From Cyprinodon diabolis (Eukaryota; Chordata; Actinopteri; Cyprinodontiformes; Cyprinodontidae), in contig CM060068.1 in the NCBI GenBank assembly GCA_030533445.1, positions 16,769,479 to 16,833,478 on the forward strand: a stretch of DNA of 64,000 nucleotides, given 5' to 3'. The translations under genes and the position numbers were made by a program. Below, piece by piece: positions 14,559-27,441 of this stretch; within the stretch, counting starts at the first letter, position 1; every line of letters begins with the position of its first letter. The notes below the pieces were generated by a model, which worked only from the letters and a program-made list of their open reading frames with translations, was not told where the DNA came from and searched no databases.

Positions 14559-16589
14559 TTTTTTCTGTTAATCTTTCATAAGTAATATTTTGGCATAATC
14601 TCTAATGGTCAGCCCATAGGTATTTTGTTTCTGTCTGTCTAGATCACAAGGCATAGTACTCTACCGCACACCTGGGGACCTTTGATCCACATAAAATTTT
14701 ACAATGAGAGTGCATGGACTGTCATTGCTTGCAGTGAATCCCTTTTAAAATAACATCAGATTTCTGATGCTCTACCATTAAAAGCTGATTCCATGGCGAT
14801 GAAGCAAGACAAGAACAAACAAGAACAAACAAGAAGATCAGTGACAAAAGCAGAAGGGGGGCAGAAAGGTGTTGCATTTTGTGTTTGACCCAGATTGCAC
14901 CATCCACTCTTTCATCCTTGTGGTTTACCTACACAGAATCACTCCTGCCACCCTGCCAGCATGTTGTGAGCACCAGGTCCCTACAGGCATCTTGGGGATC
15001 AGGTGGCAGATTCATAACATATGCCAGAAACATGACCTTGTCCTGGCAGAAACCCACTCAAGCCCAGCAATAAGGCAACAGGGCCAATGAGATGAGTGAG
15101 AATAAGAGAAGAATGAGACACCACATGGATATGAAAATGTAATTGGCATGCTTTAATCTGCTTCTCTGCCTGTCTCTATAATGCTCAGTCTCTCTGTCAA
15201 TGAGGGAAAAGCGGAAGGAGATGTCATTCTCTTAGCTCTATGAGGGGCTGGTCAGGTTTTGTAGGAAACCACACAATGGCTGCAGTTATAACTAATTACT
15301 TTTGCGGCAGAGCACAGCTTAATTTGTGTCCAATGTTATTAAGTAAACCTTTATTCTGAGGAATGTTCAATCTTAAAAGGAGGAATATGACAACTACCAA
15401 TTACTATTGTGCTTTCAATCAATGCGTGAACACAAAACTTCACATCTGAATGGCAATACAGTGATCCTGTGTGTTTTGGTTTTCCATTGAGGGAATGCCT
15501 TAGTTTATTTGAGTATATGTTCCTCACACTTAATCACCTTTCATGCATTTTAAGTCTATGTCAAAAGTACATCATTTGGAAAGTTTAATGTTTTTTTTTT
15601 GTTTTGTTTTTTTCTCTTTGCAGGTAAATATATTAAATAAGAAAACAGCCTCAGCATTGCTTTTGTTTTTTATTTTTTGCTGATCAAATAAAAATTGTAA
15701 CACTCAAATTAATAATAATTAAATAAATAATTGAATGCTTTTGTTGGTCCTATAGGAGTGAAGTATCCTTTGTACTCTGTTTTTCATTAAGCTGTAAAGG
15801 AGCTTAAACCTTAATCAGACAGACCCACACATATCTGGTCAAGCAGCCTTTGAGACTTTTATAAAAACTAAATCAACTTTAGAGAGAAGAGAAAACCGTC
15901 TGTTACTACACTCCTGCCAGTCAATAAGTAGAATAACTGACACTTCTTTTATTATACCATCCCTTTTTCGGCTCGGAAGTAATGAACTGTAATAGAGAAA
16001 TGATAATAATGATGATAGTCGTAATTAGTGGGATAATAACAGGGCAATCACAATGTGCGTAACGGGAGGCATTAACCATGATCTATGATTGATCTGTTGC
16101 AAGGGTTGGAGCCTGGTAATCGAGCAGGAAATCCCTGCAATGAGGGATGCAAAAACATTCCAGGGTTCAAGGGTTTGTTCATTATTAAATATCTGATAGC
16201 ATTTTTTTTGTATCAAAACTAATGCATACTATATTTACTACATTAGAACTTTCATCACGTTTTACTAGCATTTTACTAGTATTTTACATTTACAAGTATT
16301 TTACTGTCCAATTTTTTTCTGCCAACTTAAAATTGCTATTTTATTTTCCATCATGCCTCACGCTTAAAAATGTTGCTTGTGGTTGTCAGTTCTCAGGCTA
16401 AACTATGAAACCTTTACTATAAATTTGTTCAGATAACAAATAGATCGTGTTGCAACACATCCTAACTACCAGTGGAGTATATAAAAATTGAATGCAAAAG
16501 ATCAACAAAAAATATGTGAAACTGGTTGTAGTTGTAGTGATAGCAGATTTTATTTTATCTATACATGTATCATTGAGAGGGCTGAAATG

Positions 16590-17350
16590 TATGGCAGTGG
16601 GTAGCACTGTTGCCTTAGAGCAGGGGTCACCAACCTTTTTAAGGCTGAGGGCTACTTCATGGCTACCGAGTCATAGGAAGGGCTACCAATACTGACCTAT
16701 GAACTGGAGGGATCAGTGTTCACCTACAGTAAATCTCATCCATAAAAACTCATTTTTATTCTTATTTTATTCTTTTATTCATTTCTATTTTTTTTTTTAA
16801 TATTGTCATTTTGAAACCACTGAAATATGATGAAATAGTTAACATGATGAAATAATACATAAATGATTAAAAAGAAGAGCAACAGAATAAAAAAAAAAAT
16901 TAAACTTAACCCACTGAGTGAGTTCTTCTGTTTTCAGAAGACGAAGAGGGCAACCCATGTGGTCCTTGAGGGCCCCTTGGTGCCCGTGGGCACTGCGTTG
17001 GTGACCCCTGCCTTAGAGTAAGAAGGTTTTGGGTTCAATTCCCGGCCTGAAGTTTTTCTGCATGGAATTTGCATGTTGTCCCTGTGCATATGTGGATTCT
17101 CTCCTCGTACACCGGCTTCCTCCCACAGTCCAAAAACATGACTGTTAGGTTAATGGGCTTCTCTAAATTATCTTTAGGTGTGAGTGTTTGAGTGAATGGT
17201 TGTGTGTCCTGTTTGTCTCTGTGTTGCCCTGCGAGTGACTGGCGACCTGTACAGGGTGTACCCCGCCTCTTCTCCATTGACAATTGGAGATAGGCAAGAG
17301 CACCCCTTGCAAGGAGACATAAACGTGACAGAAAATGGATGGATGGATGT
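16590..17350 (+). mobile_element. tRNA-derived SINE-like repeat, split by a hAT insertion
   Basis: The head reads GGCAGTGGGTAGCAC (A-box-like), and after the insertion GGTTCAATTCCCGG (a good B-box match), so it looks like a Pol III SINE head. The body holds TGCATGTTGTCCCTGTGC, CTTCCTCCCACAGTCC and CTGGCGACCTGTACAGGG, and the end has GGATGGATGG units. The same body occurs at 55768-56070. The family is very common in fish, and its antisense or sense frames are often mistaken for genes. The 390-bp insertion at 16621-17010 interrupts it just after the A-box region. Confidence 0.75.
16621..17010. mobile_element. Non-autonomous hAT element with 8-bp target duplication
   Basis: 390 bp with perfect 14-bp terminal inverted repeats (CAGGGGTCACCAAC) and a perfect 8-bp duplication CCTTAGAG at 16613-16620 and 17011-17018, the hAT signature. 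The interior is AT-rich and non-coding. It is inserted in the SINE at 16590-17350 and is therefore younger than that copy. Confidence 0.93.
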
Positions 17351-19940
17351 ATCATTGATTTTGGCTGAAACCCTTCATGGAAAAGCAGTATAAACAGTGG
17401 ATGGATGGTAAGATCAATGGACTTCTGTGTGCATCTCTGTATATGTGTCAGGTTATGATGTTCTGGACCAAAATGCAGACAGACACTAGGAAGCTGTATG
17501 ATGAGTTAAAAACTCTGTTAAATTATAAGGTTAAAAAAAATAATTTGACAATGAGAGAGGAGAAAAAAACAGGATCTAGAGAGGATTAACAGATTGACAA
17601 ATTCAACAGAGCAGGGAAAAGGTGTAGAAAATGGGAGAAGACTCCATATGGTAAGACAGCAGCTTAAGCACTCATAACAAAATCTATGTCATGTCATGAA
17701 GATCCTGTCATTCATGACAACAGCTATAGACACAAAGTTTATCTTGACTAGAAAAATGCTTCTAGGTATGTTGGTCATATTTATGCAGTCTCTAGTTCTG
17801 ACTTACAAAAAAATCTTAAACCACTCAATACATTATTGAAATAAAACTTACTCAACAAACATTGCCATAAATATAATTGTTGAAATATTTTTTAACAATT
17901 AGGACGTTATTACCCATGGAAATTAAAGAGCTTCCATTTATCGACAATCAGAAAGATATTCTATTATGAATGACAAGGATAAAGTATTTAACAAATGATA
18001 TAAATCCATCCATATTTAAATCTACAAATACAAATATGCTGCTTTATTATGTTTACTGGCTGCTATAAAAATGAAACAACAACTTATGAGAGCTTTTACT
18101 ATTTGATTGGAGCTGTACTCCAGTGTGTGGCTCACTGCATATTTAATTTTCAGTGTCCATTGACCAGTCCCTTATAATTGTAGTTGAATCTAGAACAGTG
18201 GCAGGGATGCATTGGGAGAGCAGCTAATCATACCTAATTTGAGTACTGCTAAGCTTGTATAGGCCTAATGACTGTATAGCCATATAGGTAAAAATCCATA
18301 GAGCTATGTGTCTCTAGCCCACTTAAAAGATACATTTCCACAGCTGTTACCAAGATCCCTTTTGCACCTAAGTGTAGAAATATTCTGATATTTGAAATCA
18401 CAAATCTGTAGTTTCAAAGCCAAGTAATAGTAAAAAAAATAGAAATAAAATAATATAAAAGCATATGAGCAAATGAAAAATTTCTAATTGTGAACTGTGA
18501 GTATTCTGCTATCTATTAATATCTATTATAATATCATAATCCATTAGAAAGTAAATTTGAAATCTATACAGAGTAAAGTAAAAACACCCAACAAAACAAT
18601 CATGCATATCTGGATCTTCAAAAAAGATAAAAATAAGAAAACAGTAGTGGTTTAACATAGTCAGAATATAATAACTTAAATATTTATATATTTCTTTTTA
18701 TTTACCTTAAGGCCTGTGTAAAGTTATGCATTGAATCTGTTAAATAAAATTTTGAGATGTACCCTTTTTGTAAGGTTGCATCTTCAGGTACCGATGTCTC
18801 TACAAGGGTTCATTTAACAGTGTGAAAGCGTGTGTGTCTAGCAGTTACTCGTTAGTGTCGACCTGTCTCCCTGAACCGCCATTCTCATCCATTGTGTGGG
18901 CTGCCTTCAGTCATCCATTTCCCCCCATCACCCTTCTTGGGCACATCTATCTCTGCTCAGTCAGACACTTCTCCAACTGTGTCACTGCTGTAGGTGTGTG
19001 TATAGCTGAGAGAGGGAGACTATACATGATTGAGTAAGAAAGAAATACACATAAATGGAAAAAGGAGTATCTTTCTCTTAGCTTGATGGGATGTTTGATA
19101 GACAAAATTGTAAATTGCAAGTTAGTTTAGGTCAAATTCTCTTTCTTTATTGGGCTGTCTTAAATGCTTTTCATTTGTTAGTTGTCTGATGATATGTATT
19201 GTAAGTTAAGAGAACTAATGTGATGTGCATGAACAGCTAACTGCAAATATCGAGTCAAGACACATAAAACAAACGCTCACATTTCCTCATCCCTATCATC
19301 ACAAACAACTTAAGTCGGCATAAACTAAGTTCAGAACACAAGTGGGTGACATAGGGCCACTATAACCAGAGTATAGGTTGGTAAATCTCTCCTCAGAGGC
19401 ATTTCTCCATAACTTAACACTCACCAATGTAGTGGAAATACAGAAGATGCTGCTGAGAAGATGTTTGCCAATCTGTAGTATTGCATTTCTGACTCACTTA
19501 CTCATGTACTACACACATTGGGATTTGTTTGTGTTGTCATTGAGTCAAAAATTGAAAAAAATACTTGAAACACAATGTACTGGAGCTAAAAATGTCGACA
19601 TCTGCCAGAAGTGAAACAGATTCACTCATTAGCATACGGAAGGAATGAACTGAAATTGGACAGTCGTGATGTAAAATATAAGAGTACCAAGATCGTATTG
19701 TTCTGATTTATGTTATAGTTTTTCACTGACGTAGTCTAGAAGTAGATAATTTGCAATAGGGATTAGCTTTCGCTTTAAAAGTCATATTGAGTTGTTCTAG
19801 GGTCTTCTTTTTCAGTCCTGACCAACTTGCTACCAATTTCCAGAACTTCAAAAAGGTAAGAATAGAGTCTTTACACCTAAAAAGGTCTGTCTGTACTTTC
19901 TTACTGTAAAGGAACGCAAAAGGCAAATATAGCACATTAA

Positions 19941-20617
19941 AGGTATTGTGGAGGATTTTCTAGAATATTTAAAATGATACGCCCTCTCGACCAAAAAAAA
20001 AAATGCGCGTGCAAGAGCATGCACAAGCCCATTTCTCCTCGTACTCGCTCTGTTTAAATGTTGCTGTTCTCATAGCTCATTTAAGCTTACTGTATCCGAA
20101 CGTCCGCTCTAACCCCTAAATCCCTCAATCACTATATAGAGCGGGAACTATACAGTGAACTTACTTAACTTACTGTTTGGACAGATTATCACTGGTGCCT
20201 GCGCCGTCCTTGTTATTAGTCATCACTGTCAGGTAGCGGCAGCCTATGGTGACAGTGAGCCGCTGTGACAGAAAATCCCATAATGCTTTGCGAGGAGAGC
20301 TCTCCAAAGCAAAGCGTTTCGAGATATATCTGCCTCTTCTAAGGCCTTTCTTTTCTTCTCATACACTTCGTAGACACTTCTCTTACGACCCTCGGCCACT
20401 TTCAAAGAGCCAAGGTAAGAAAGGTGAGTTTTTAATGACTGTCTGAAACCGTAGCTCACCACACATATACACCTGAAAGTGCGCATGCACAGAAAAATAT
20501 AGCTAACGAGACAAGCACACAGGATGGCCTTATGTAAACATATCACCGGAATGATTGAAAATTAGGAGGACCACTTTAGATCATCCACCCAGAAATAAAA
20601 TATCATCCTCTATACCT
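19941..20617. mobile_element. TTAA-type repeat family, copy B
   Basis: 677 bp flanked by TTAA on both sides (19937-19940 and 20618-20621). Ends are imperfect inverted repeats: AGGTATTGTGGAGGAT on the left against AGGTATAGAGGATGAT read inward from the right. TTAA duplication is known for piggyBac and Kolobok transposons; the ends here do not let me choose. No transposase frame exists. Copy A is at 10453-11194, same orientation, in the same intron. Confidence 0.75.
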
Positions 20618-21599
20618 TTAATGAACTGATCTTCAAATGATCTATAAAAAAGGCAAAATTTGCAAAGTTTGCACATGTAGACCAGATCTTCAAAGAAATT
20701 GCAAAGAGATTTACCTATGCAATCCAATACGTTGCATGAGCAACCTTTTTTTTGTTTGTTTGCATATGATCTTTAATAAATAGATATATACAATACTAAT
20801 GACCACACAAAGTTATAGGTGAAGGATATAACATTTTAAATACACACCAAATGTGACTTTTCACTACAGACGCAATTTTTTAATTCGAAATTTAGTAAGA
20901 GTGAAAACCAGGTGGAAACACGATACCTTTGTGGTTATTGGTGGTTATTGTGTTCACAAATATAATTTGTGGAAAAAAAAACAATTCTACTGCCTGTAGT
21001 TACACTGTATTTTTTCACTGTTACTTCCCCTTTAGGGTCATTAATACAATGCTATAAAAAAAAGTTTCATTTGGTTCAACACCCCAGCTCGTAAAGATAA
21101 ATCATTTAATTACATAAATTCTAATCAACCAATTCAGCTATTCACCCATTTTGAATTCCAGTAGAAAGCTGTTCTTATCATAAATTAAATATTTACCCAT
21201 AGGGATGGAGGCATTCTGGTCGCTAACACGGCATATACTTATATAGTTACTGATGCTGTAATGAAAGACCCCGGCAGAAATATTTTAGAAATAATTAGGA
21301 CAGACATGAAAGAAAGGCAGGCAGCAAGAGCTAGAAATGGAGTGAGGAGAAGGGAGATAGGCTGATACTTGTTGACATTTCTAAGGGTTGGGATAATCAA
21401 AGGCTTGATTCCTGTGATCTGCCTCTTGCTCTGTATCTTAACATCCAGTCTAAGAGCAGGGATGTTATCTGCCATGGATAGTTGGAGCCAAACATATGAA
21501 AGCAATTTAGATGTTTTCTCTAAGAGTGTGTATGAAAACATGTTTTTTTTTGCACGGGCTTGGGAAGATATGTTGACATTGTTAGGTAATATTTATGAC

Positions 21600-22837
21600 C
21601 AGTGTTGGGCACGTTACTTTGAAAAAGTAATTAGTTATAGTTACTAGTTACTTCTCCCAAAAAGTAACTGAGTTACTAACTGAGTTACTCCACAATAAAA
21701 GTAACTAGTTACTAGTAAAAGTAACTATTGCGTTACTTTTGCGTTTCTCGCCCCCGTAAACCTCACCACCCAGCCCCCACCTTCTCGCCGTGTGTTTCCA
21801 AAGCCAGCTGAATAGAGCGGACGACAAAGACAAGAACCTGCTGAGAGTTTGGCATTTATTGCAACTCAACGTAAATGACATCAGGGGGGAACGCGATGTG
21901 AAGTTTTTTAACAGGGCATTCAGATCTGGTGAGTATATGAAATTAATAACTGGGGATGTCTAATTCTGAAATCCTGTATGTTTGGGTTGTTATAGATACT
22001 GCAACATCTATCTATCTAGATGTATACTCTGTGTGTGACATAAAATATGGATCTCCATCCCTGCCACAAAGGCCATCAAATAATGTTTAAAATTAAAAAT
22101 ACAGTAGGTTGAAAAGTCCGAGCATCCATCCATCCATCCATCATTTGATCGTTCACGCTCTCCATAGTTCTCCTGTGGCGCGAGCACAGGGCGACTGTTG
22201 CGCGCCTTTAGCGAGCATGCGTGTTTCCTGTCGCTTGCGCGGTGACTCTTGCCGCCTGCGCTGTGCGGAGATGCAGAGGAAACCGTTATGTGGTGGGGAA
22301 ACGCAGCTCGACGTAACACCGGTATTTCCATGTGGAAAACGCTGTTTTGCTGCTGGAGTCATCCTCACTCTCCATCTCTCTGTGTGTGATGTACGTTAAC
22401 ACCCGCCAGCGGAAACACCCACCTACCCAACTGACAGACGGAATCTCACTATTCATCAGCCATTCTCATCCTCCCCTCTCTCATGACAAGGTGCGCACCT
22501 CTGGATGACCTAAAAAATAATCTTTAATATCTCTTAAACAAAAGTAGCACAAACTATATTTTTTTCTGCACAAATCTGCACTAACGTTGCACTAACCATT
22601 CAGTCTATTCGCAGAGTTTTTTGACGTGGGTGGGGTGTCAGCTTCACGCAGCTGCGCACGAGTCCTATCATGAAAAAAGGTTCATTGTGCGACCTGAGTA
22701 ACGCGCAGTAACGGGGTGTCTGCAATGGTAACTGCGTTATAGTTACAGTCAAAGTAATTAGTTAGATTACTCGTTACTAAAACAAGGTAACGGCGTTAGT
22801 AACGCCGTTACTTCCAACGCCGTTAGTCCCATCACTG
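21600..22837. mobile_element. Non-autonomous hAT element (1.24 kb)
   Basis: Begins CAGTGTTGGGC and ends CCCATCACTG (imperfect inverted repeats), with a perfect 8-bp duplication TTTATGAC at 21592-21599 and 22838-22845. Both subterminal regions are crowded with GTTACT/AGTAAC repeats that alternate in orientation, a usual arrangement for transposase-binding sites in hAT elements. The middle is GC-rich with incidental short frames and no transposase domain. Confidence 0.92.
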
Positions 22838-23672
22838 TTTATGACATGAAAAGAATGACAACAAACAGTTCACGCTTTGGTGTGTTTCTTTGAGGACACT
22901 CACAAGTGTATCTAAGTAATAATCACAAGTGGCATATATATTTTTGGGAGCCTTTCCTCTTTTTTCATATTCAAAGCCAATTTCACTGAATTTTCTGCAA
23001 GATACCCTTGTATATACATCAACAAAATGTGATGTAGTCCCTTGTCCAGTTATAATACTGCTAATGAAGGCCATCTGTACAGTAGGATAAAGTTCTCAGA
23101 TGGCTCTGTAATAATCTTGTAAGGAGGATATTGTAAACAAATCATATGGAGGGTTCATATCTTAAATTTAGATAAAACCACTGATACTTAAGTAAGATCA
23201 CCACTACGGATGCCAACATTTAAGAAAAGGGAAACAAAACTAATTAACACTAAGTCCTACATGACACAGGGGGATTGGTTCAGCAGATGTTTACTGCTGG
23301 TGCCGGTATCATTGCTCAATGGTTAAACATGCCCAGTTACATGAACAACAGCCATAAAGTATGTTTCTCAGTGCAATACATTTTGGTGCCATACAAGGAG
23401 ATCTACAATGTGAATACAACAGTTGAGGTGATAGTGGATCCACAGATCCCCACAAGTCACAGACCGTGACAGAAGAGTGGTACGGGGGTTCCTTCCTCCC
23501 TTATGTCAACTTTGAGATGGAAGGAGACAAGGAACAAGTAACTGATAACATGGGAAAGGGAGCTCACATCATCGAATGTCAATATACAATGACAGGGTTT
23601 ATACAGGAATAAGAAACTACAGGAATAAGAAACTTTAATAATTTTAATGCCATCAACAAATAACCATGACTG

Positions 23673-23772
<100 letters not shown>

Positions 23773-24411
23773 ACTGTATATATATAAATAACACAGCCAA
23801 ATCCTCCGTCATCTTTACCGTTGACAGGCTGCAGCCATGTCCAGAATTCCTGGTTTACCATCCAGTTTTGTTGAAATTTGCATTTTCCCATACTCTAGCT
23901 TTTTCTCCGCCTCAAGCTTCTTTTCCAAACACATGGCTTTACCATCAACCCGAAGCTGGACAATTACAAAAAATGTTTTTATAAACATTTTTTTAAATAA
24001 AGCACTTTAAATGCCATAATAATCAAATTTAATTAACTTTAATACCAATTAAGGCCTTAATTAAAAAAATAATAATTTAATGACTTATAATGATTTTTAA
24101 TGACCCGTGGAAATCCTGCAAAGACAAACAGGAAAAAGATCAGGACTGTTAGCGAAGCTTTGCATTTGCAAGCAAGGATCAAGGTGGGTTTGTACATCTG
24201 AAATGAAATAGAGCAAGGTGAGCCCTTTTTGAATTTAAAAAATTGTCTTATCTTCTTAAAAAAGCCCTATGCAGACTTTCTTCCACTTAATCCTTCATAT
24301 GATGCCTTTTATCTCACCTATCAAGTAGTAGAACAGTAGAAGTAGTAGAACCTGTTCAGTAGAACAGGAGCTTCAATTAAAGATGCACCCACAAGTATGA
24401 TGTGTTTCCTG

Positions 24412-25619
24412 TAGGGGTGTAAATCACATCCATCATGGCGATTCGATTCAGTATCGATTTCCTGACCCAACGATTCGATTATTTTCGATACTCAAGAATA
24501 CACCACGATCCGATTCGATTCGATTGATCGATTAATCGGTTAATTTTTTTTTTTATTATTAGAATTTTTTTTACACCTTACAGGCTAAACAAAGTTTCAA
24601 GTTTGAAATAAATCAATGAAAGCTGTAATATCATTATGCATTTTCTTTAGAAACAACAGCAAATAACAGAAGTAGAAAAGTTGCATCAAAAAATACTGCA
24701 AAAATACTGCACAATATCAGTGTAATGAGTTCAATGCAATACCTCGGCTCCAGAGAAACTGTCCAACATATTTTTTTAGAATGTAATAAATATACTCAGG
24801 AAAGAGAGATGTTGCGTAGAGAGTTAGACAGGAATAAAAATAAACTAGATATAAGGGAATTGTTTCAAAGGTCATCTGGGGATGTAGTTTTTGGGAGTAT
24901 TTTTAATTTTCTAAGAAGAACGGGTATTTTAGGGAGAATATAATAGTTTGTCTGGTCCATACTCCATTCTGGAAGGTGGCGGTAATGCACCTATAAGTTG
25001 TTTGCCAACCACCATTAAAAAAAAGAAGAAGAAGAAGGCTCCAGAGTGTCGACGTCACCGCCCCCTTGAGAGACGCTCCGCTGCACCTCTCCCAGATTGT
25101 AGCTGACCGCAAACAGTGCAGCAGACAGGAGGCCGGCTTGTTTTGTTTTTATGACTGAAATTGCGGAAAACAACTTGTGAAGTTTGACCCGCTAGAAGAG
25201 CAAGGTGCGCAAGAAGGCAGGGACCCTTTTTCCAGCTGGATCTCCGCTCTTTTTGGCCCTCATGTCCCTCCGTCGTCGGACTAAACTCGCCCCCACTTCC
25301 TCACCGCCTCGGCCGTATCTAGACCCACAGTGTGTAGCTCAGACAAAGCTTAAATACTGAGCATAATTTAAAAATGTCTGTGTGAAGCTTACTGCAACAC
25401 ACTGCTGTAAGAGTATAACCAGGAAGCGCAGTAGGAGGGCAAAATAGGTTTAGCGGCAACGCAACACGGGAGGGAGAATTACGCCCAGGAGCAAATGGAT
25501 TAAAATAGACCGGAGGAAAAAAAAACATGAATCGATTATCTTGCGGACGTGTCGATGCATCAGAGCGTCGGCTTTTGGATCGATGCATCGATACAAAACG
25601 ATTATTATTTACACCCCTA
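24412..25619. mobile_element. Non-autonomous hAT-type element carrying a nested LINE
   Basis: Ends are perfect 13-bp inverted repeats (TAGGGGTGTAAAT), flanked by a perfect 8-bp duplication GTTTCCTG at 24404-24411 and 25620-25627. Both subterminal regions are rich in ATCGAT and GATTCGATT motifs, probably transposase-binding repeats. There is no transposase. A 281-bp LINE 3' end sits within it at 24756-25036. Confidence 0.92.
24756..25036 (+). mobile_element. 5'-truncated LINE insertion, 10-bp target duplication
   Basis: Flanked by GGCTCCAGAG at 24746-24755 and 25037-25046. The first part encodes the C-terminus of a LINE ORF2 (ETVQHIFLECNKY, with a C/H spacing usual for LINE ends; then RSSGDVVFGSIFNFL), stopping at 24943. 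A 3' UTR with GGTGGCGGTAATGCACC follows, then an AAG-repeat tail. The start is abruptly truncated, as is normal for target-primed reverse transcription. Sequence from the host hAT element supplies an ATG, making a chimeric 72-codon frame from 24725. Confidence 0.88.
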
Positions 25620-27096
25620 GTTTCCTGGTATTTAACTTTTTTTTGGCCACCAGATTGACCACTGTCCCAGGAAGGTCTAACACCACCTTGGACTGCTAAC
25701 AATGCCACTCTCGCCATACAGCAACGAGGAGATATCCTGGATCTTCAACATAATCTACCTGTGTGTCTCTGGAGTAGAATTGATGTAAAGTGGGATTCTT
25801 GTGGGATATAATGGTGGGATTTAGTATCCTGATTATTAGGAACTATTGCTATTGCCTATTATGAGGTTTCATTGGCAGGAGCCCTGCTTGCTATGCAGCT
25901 GCTTACATATTTAACCAAAATGCAAATTATGTTGTTGATAATTAATTCCTCAAATCAGCTACCACCTATTTTTGTCTCTGCTTTAACTATTAGGTTTTTG
26001 AAGGTAACTACAGACATGTATACATGTTAAAACTGCCTACCAACATTTCACATGGGAATGCAACGACAGCCTCTGGTATGGATGGTATGCCCCTGGCAGC
26101 TAAAATTACACGATGTTGCTTTAACTACCGGGTAGATGGTGCATTTTGAAAAATAAATCAAATGAAATAATGTTTTGATTTTTGTTGTTTAACTTTTTTT
26201 TTTTCTTAAATTTTTTTATTTTTATAAGACCAGCAACCAAAACAAAGTATGGTCTTCTTTGAGGGAAATAACCAAAATCCTTTATAGAAATAAATAAATA
26301 GAAAAATAGAAAGAAGGACCTTTGACCTTTAATAACATTAATATGCAAACACTAGCTGCCCACAAAGATGCATAAAAGAAAAAGAAAAACAACATTTGGT
26401 CAGTGGGTTGATTAACTGAAATATTTATATACAAAAAATTGAAGCTCTGATAGGAATCTGATGATAGCAGCGCATGTGAATATACAAAGGAACAAAAGAA
26501 AAATAAGTGTCAATGGGAGACTATGGTAGTTGTCTATTTTTTTTGTTAATGTTCACAGGGGCAGAAAAATGTAGGATTCACAAGGTAAACTGAAATAAAA
26601 ACAAAGCAGAGAAGAAAGTGGGAATTGAGACAGAGTGTAAAGGGAATTGGAGTAAAGTGAGTTTTCATGGAAACCCTTGGGATGTCTGTAATGAGCTGGA
26701 GGGAGGCATGTTTGCCTTGCGTGCTTTACAGAGAAATATGACCCTGTGATTTACACAGTGGGGCTTTTTAACCACTCCCACACACATCCACATAATACCG
26801 GACTCAAAGGAAACCCAAGGCAGTCATTTTGTTGAACACAGACTTACCAAAAATGAGATTTTGCTACTGTGTAATCGAGGTTGCTTAAATGTGTTGCATG
26901 GAAAGAAAACAATAGAGAAGAACCATTGTGAAGTACAGTATGTAGCTCACACAAGTAGCAGAAAACTAGCTTGTCCTTGGACGGCAGAAAACAAACCGCT
27001 CAGAGTGCGTTAACAGAACATCATTAGTCTGTTAAACTGCTATGTAAGATCTACTCCCATCATTTTGTTTTTAATTAATGTGTTTGGGCACACAGT

Positions 27097-27438
27097 GGGC
27101 CGGATTTATCAAGATCCAATTTTGCGTGCAGTAATTTGCGCTCGCAAACTGGAATTTTGCGTGAGGGGCTGAACCATGGTTTGCGGATGATTTAACAAGA
27201 GCGAATGCGTAACTGGTGGCAGGTGCAAAACTTTACAAGACGCACTTTTGCGTGTAAACGCCCCATTTTGGATATTCATAGCAGAAAAAGTACTAAATGG
27301 ATCAGAGGCGCTATTTAGCACGTTTTAAAGACCAAATCCTTTTAGCACGCTGTTGATAGATCAGTTTGTACATTTTTTAGCGTGCGCAGTGAAATAGCTC
27401 ACGTTTTTATACACGCAAACCTTTGATAGATCCGGCCC
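27097..27438. mobile_element. Deleted copy of the GGGCCGGAT foldback element
   Basis: 342 bp starting GGGCCGGATTTATCAA and ending TTGATAGATCCGGCCC, nearly perfect inverted ends. It equals the two outer parts of the element at 27442-28477 with about 694 internal bp missing, joined near GTGCAAAACTTTACAAGACG. The missing part includes the entire coding region. Only AAT separates it from the next copy. Confidence 0.88.
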
Positions 27439-27441
27439 AAT

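Noticed and set aside
16492..17393. Open frames over the SINE and hAT insertion
   Set aside because: Frames across the common fish SINE body are a known annotation artefact; no conserved domain.
22008..22399. About 100-codon frames inside the hAT element
   Set aside because: Overlapping in several frames and strands in a GC-rich stretch, with no hAT transposase motifs (no RW or dimerisation block).
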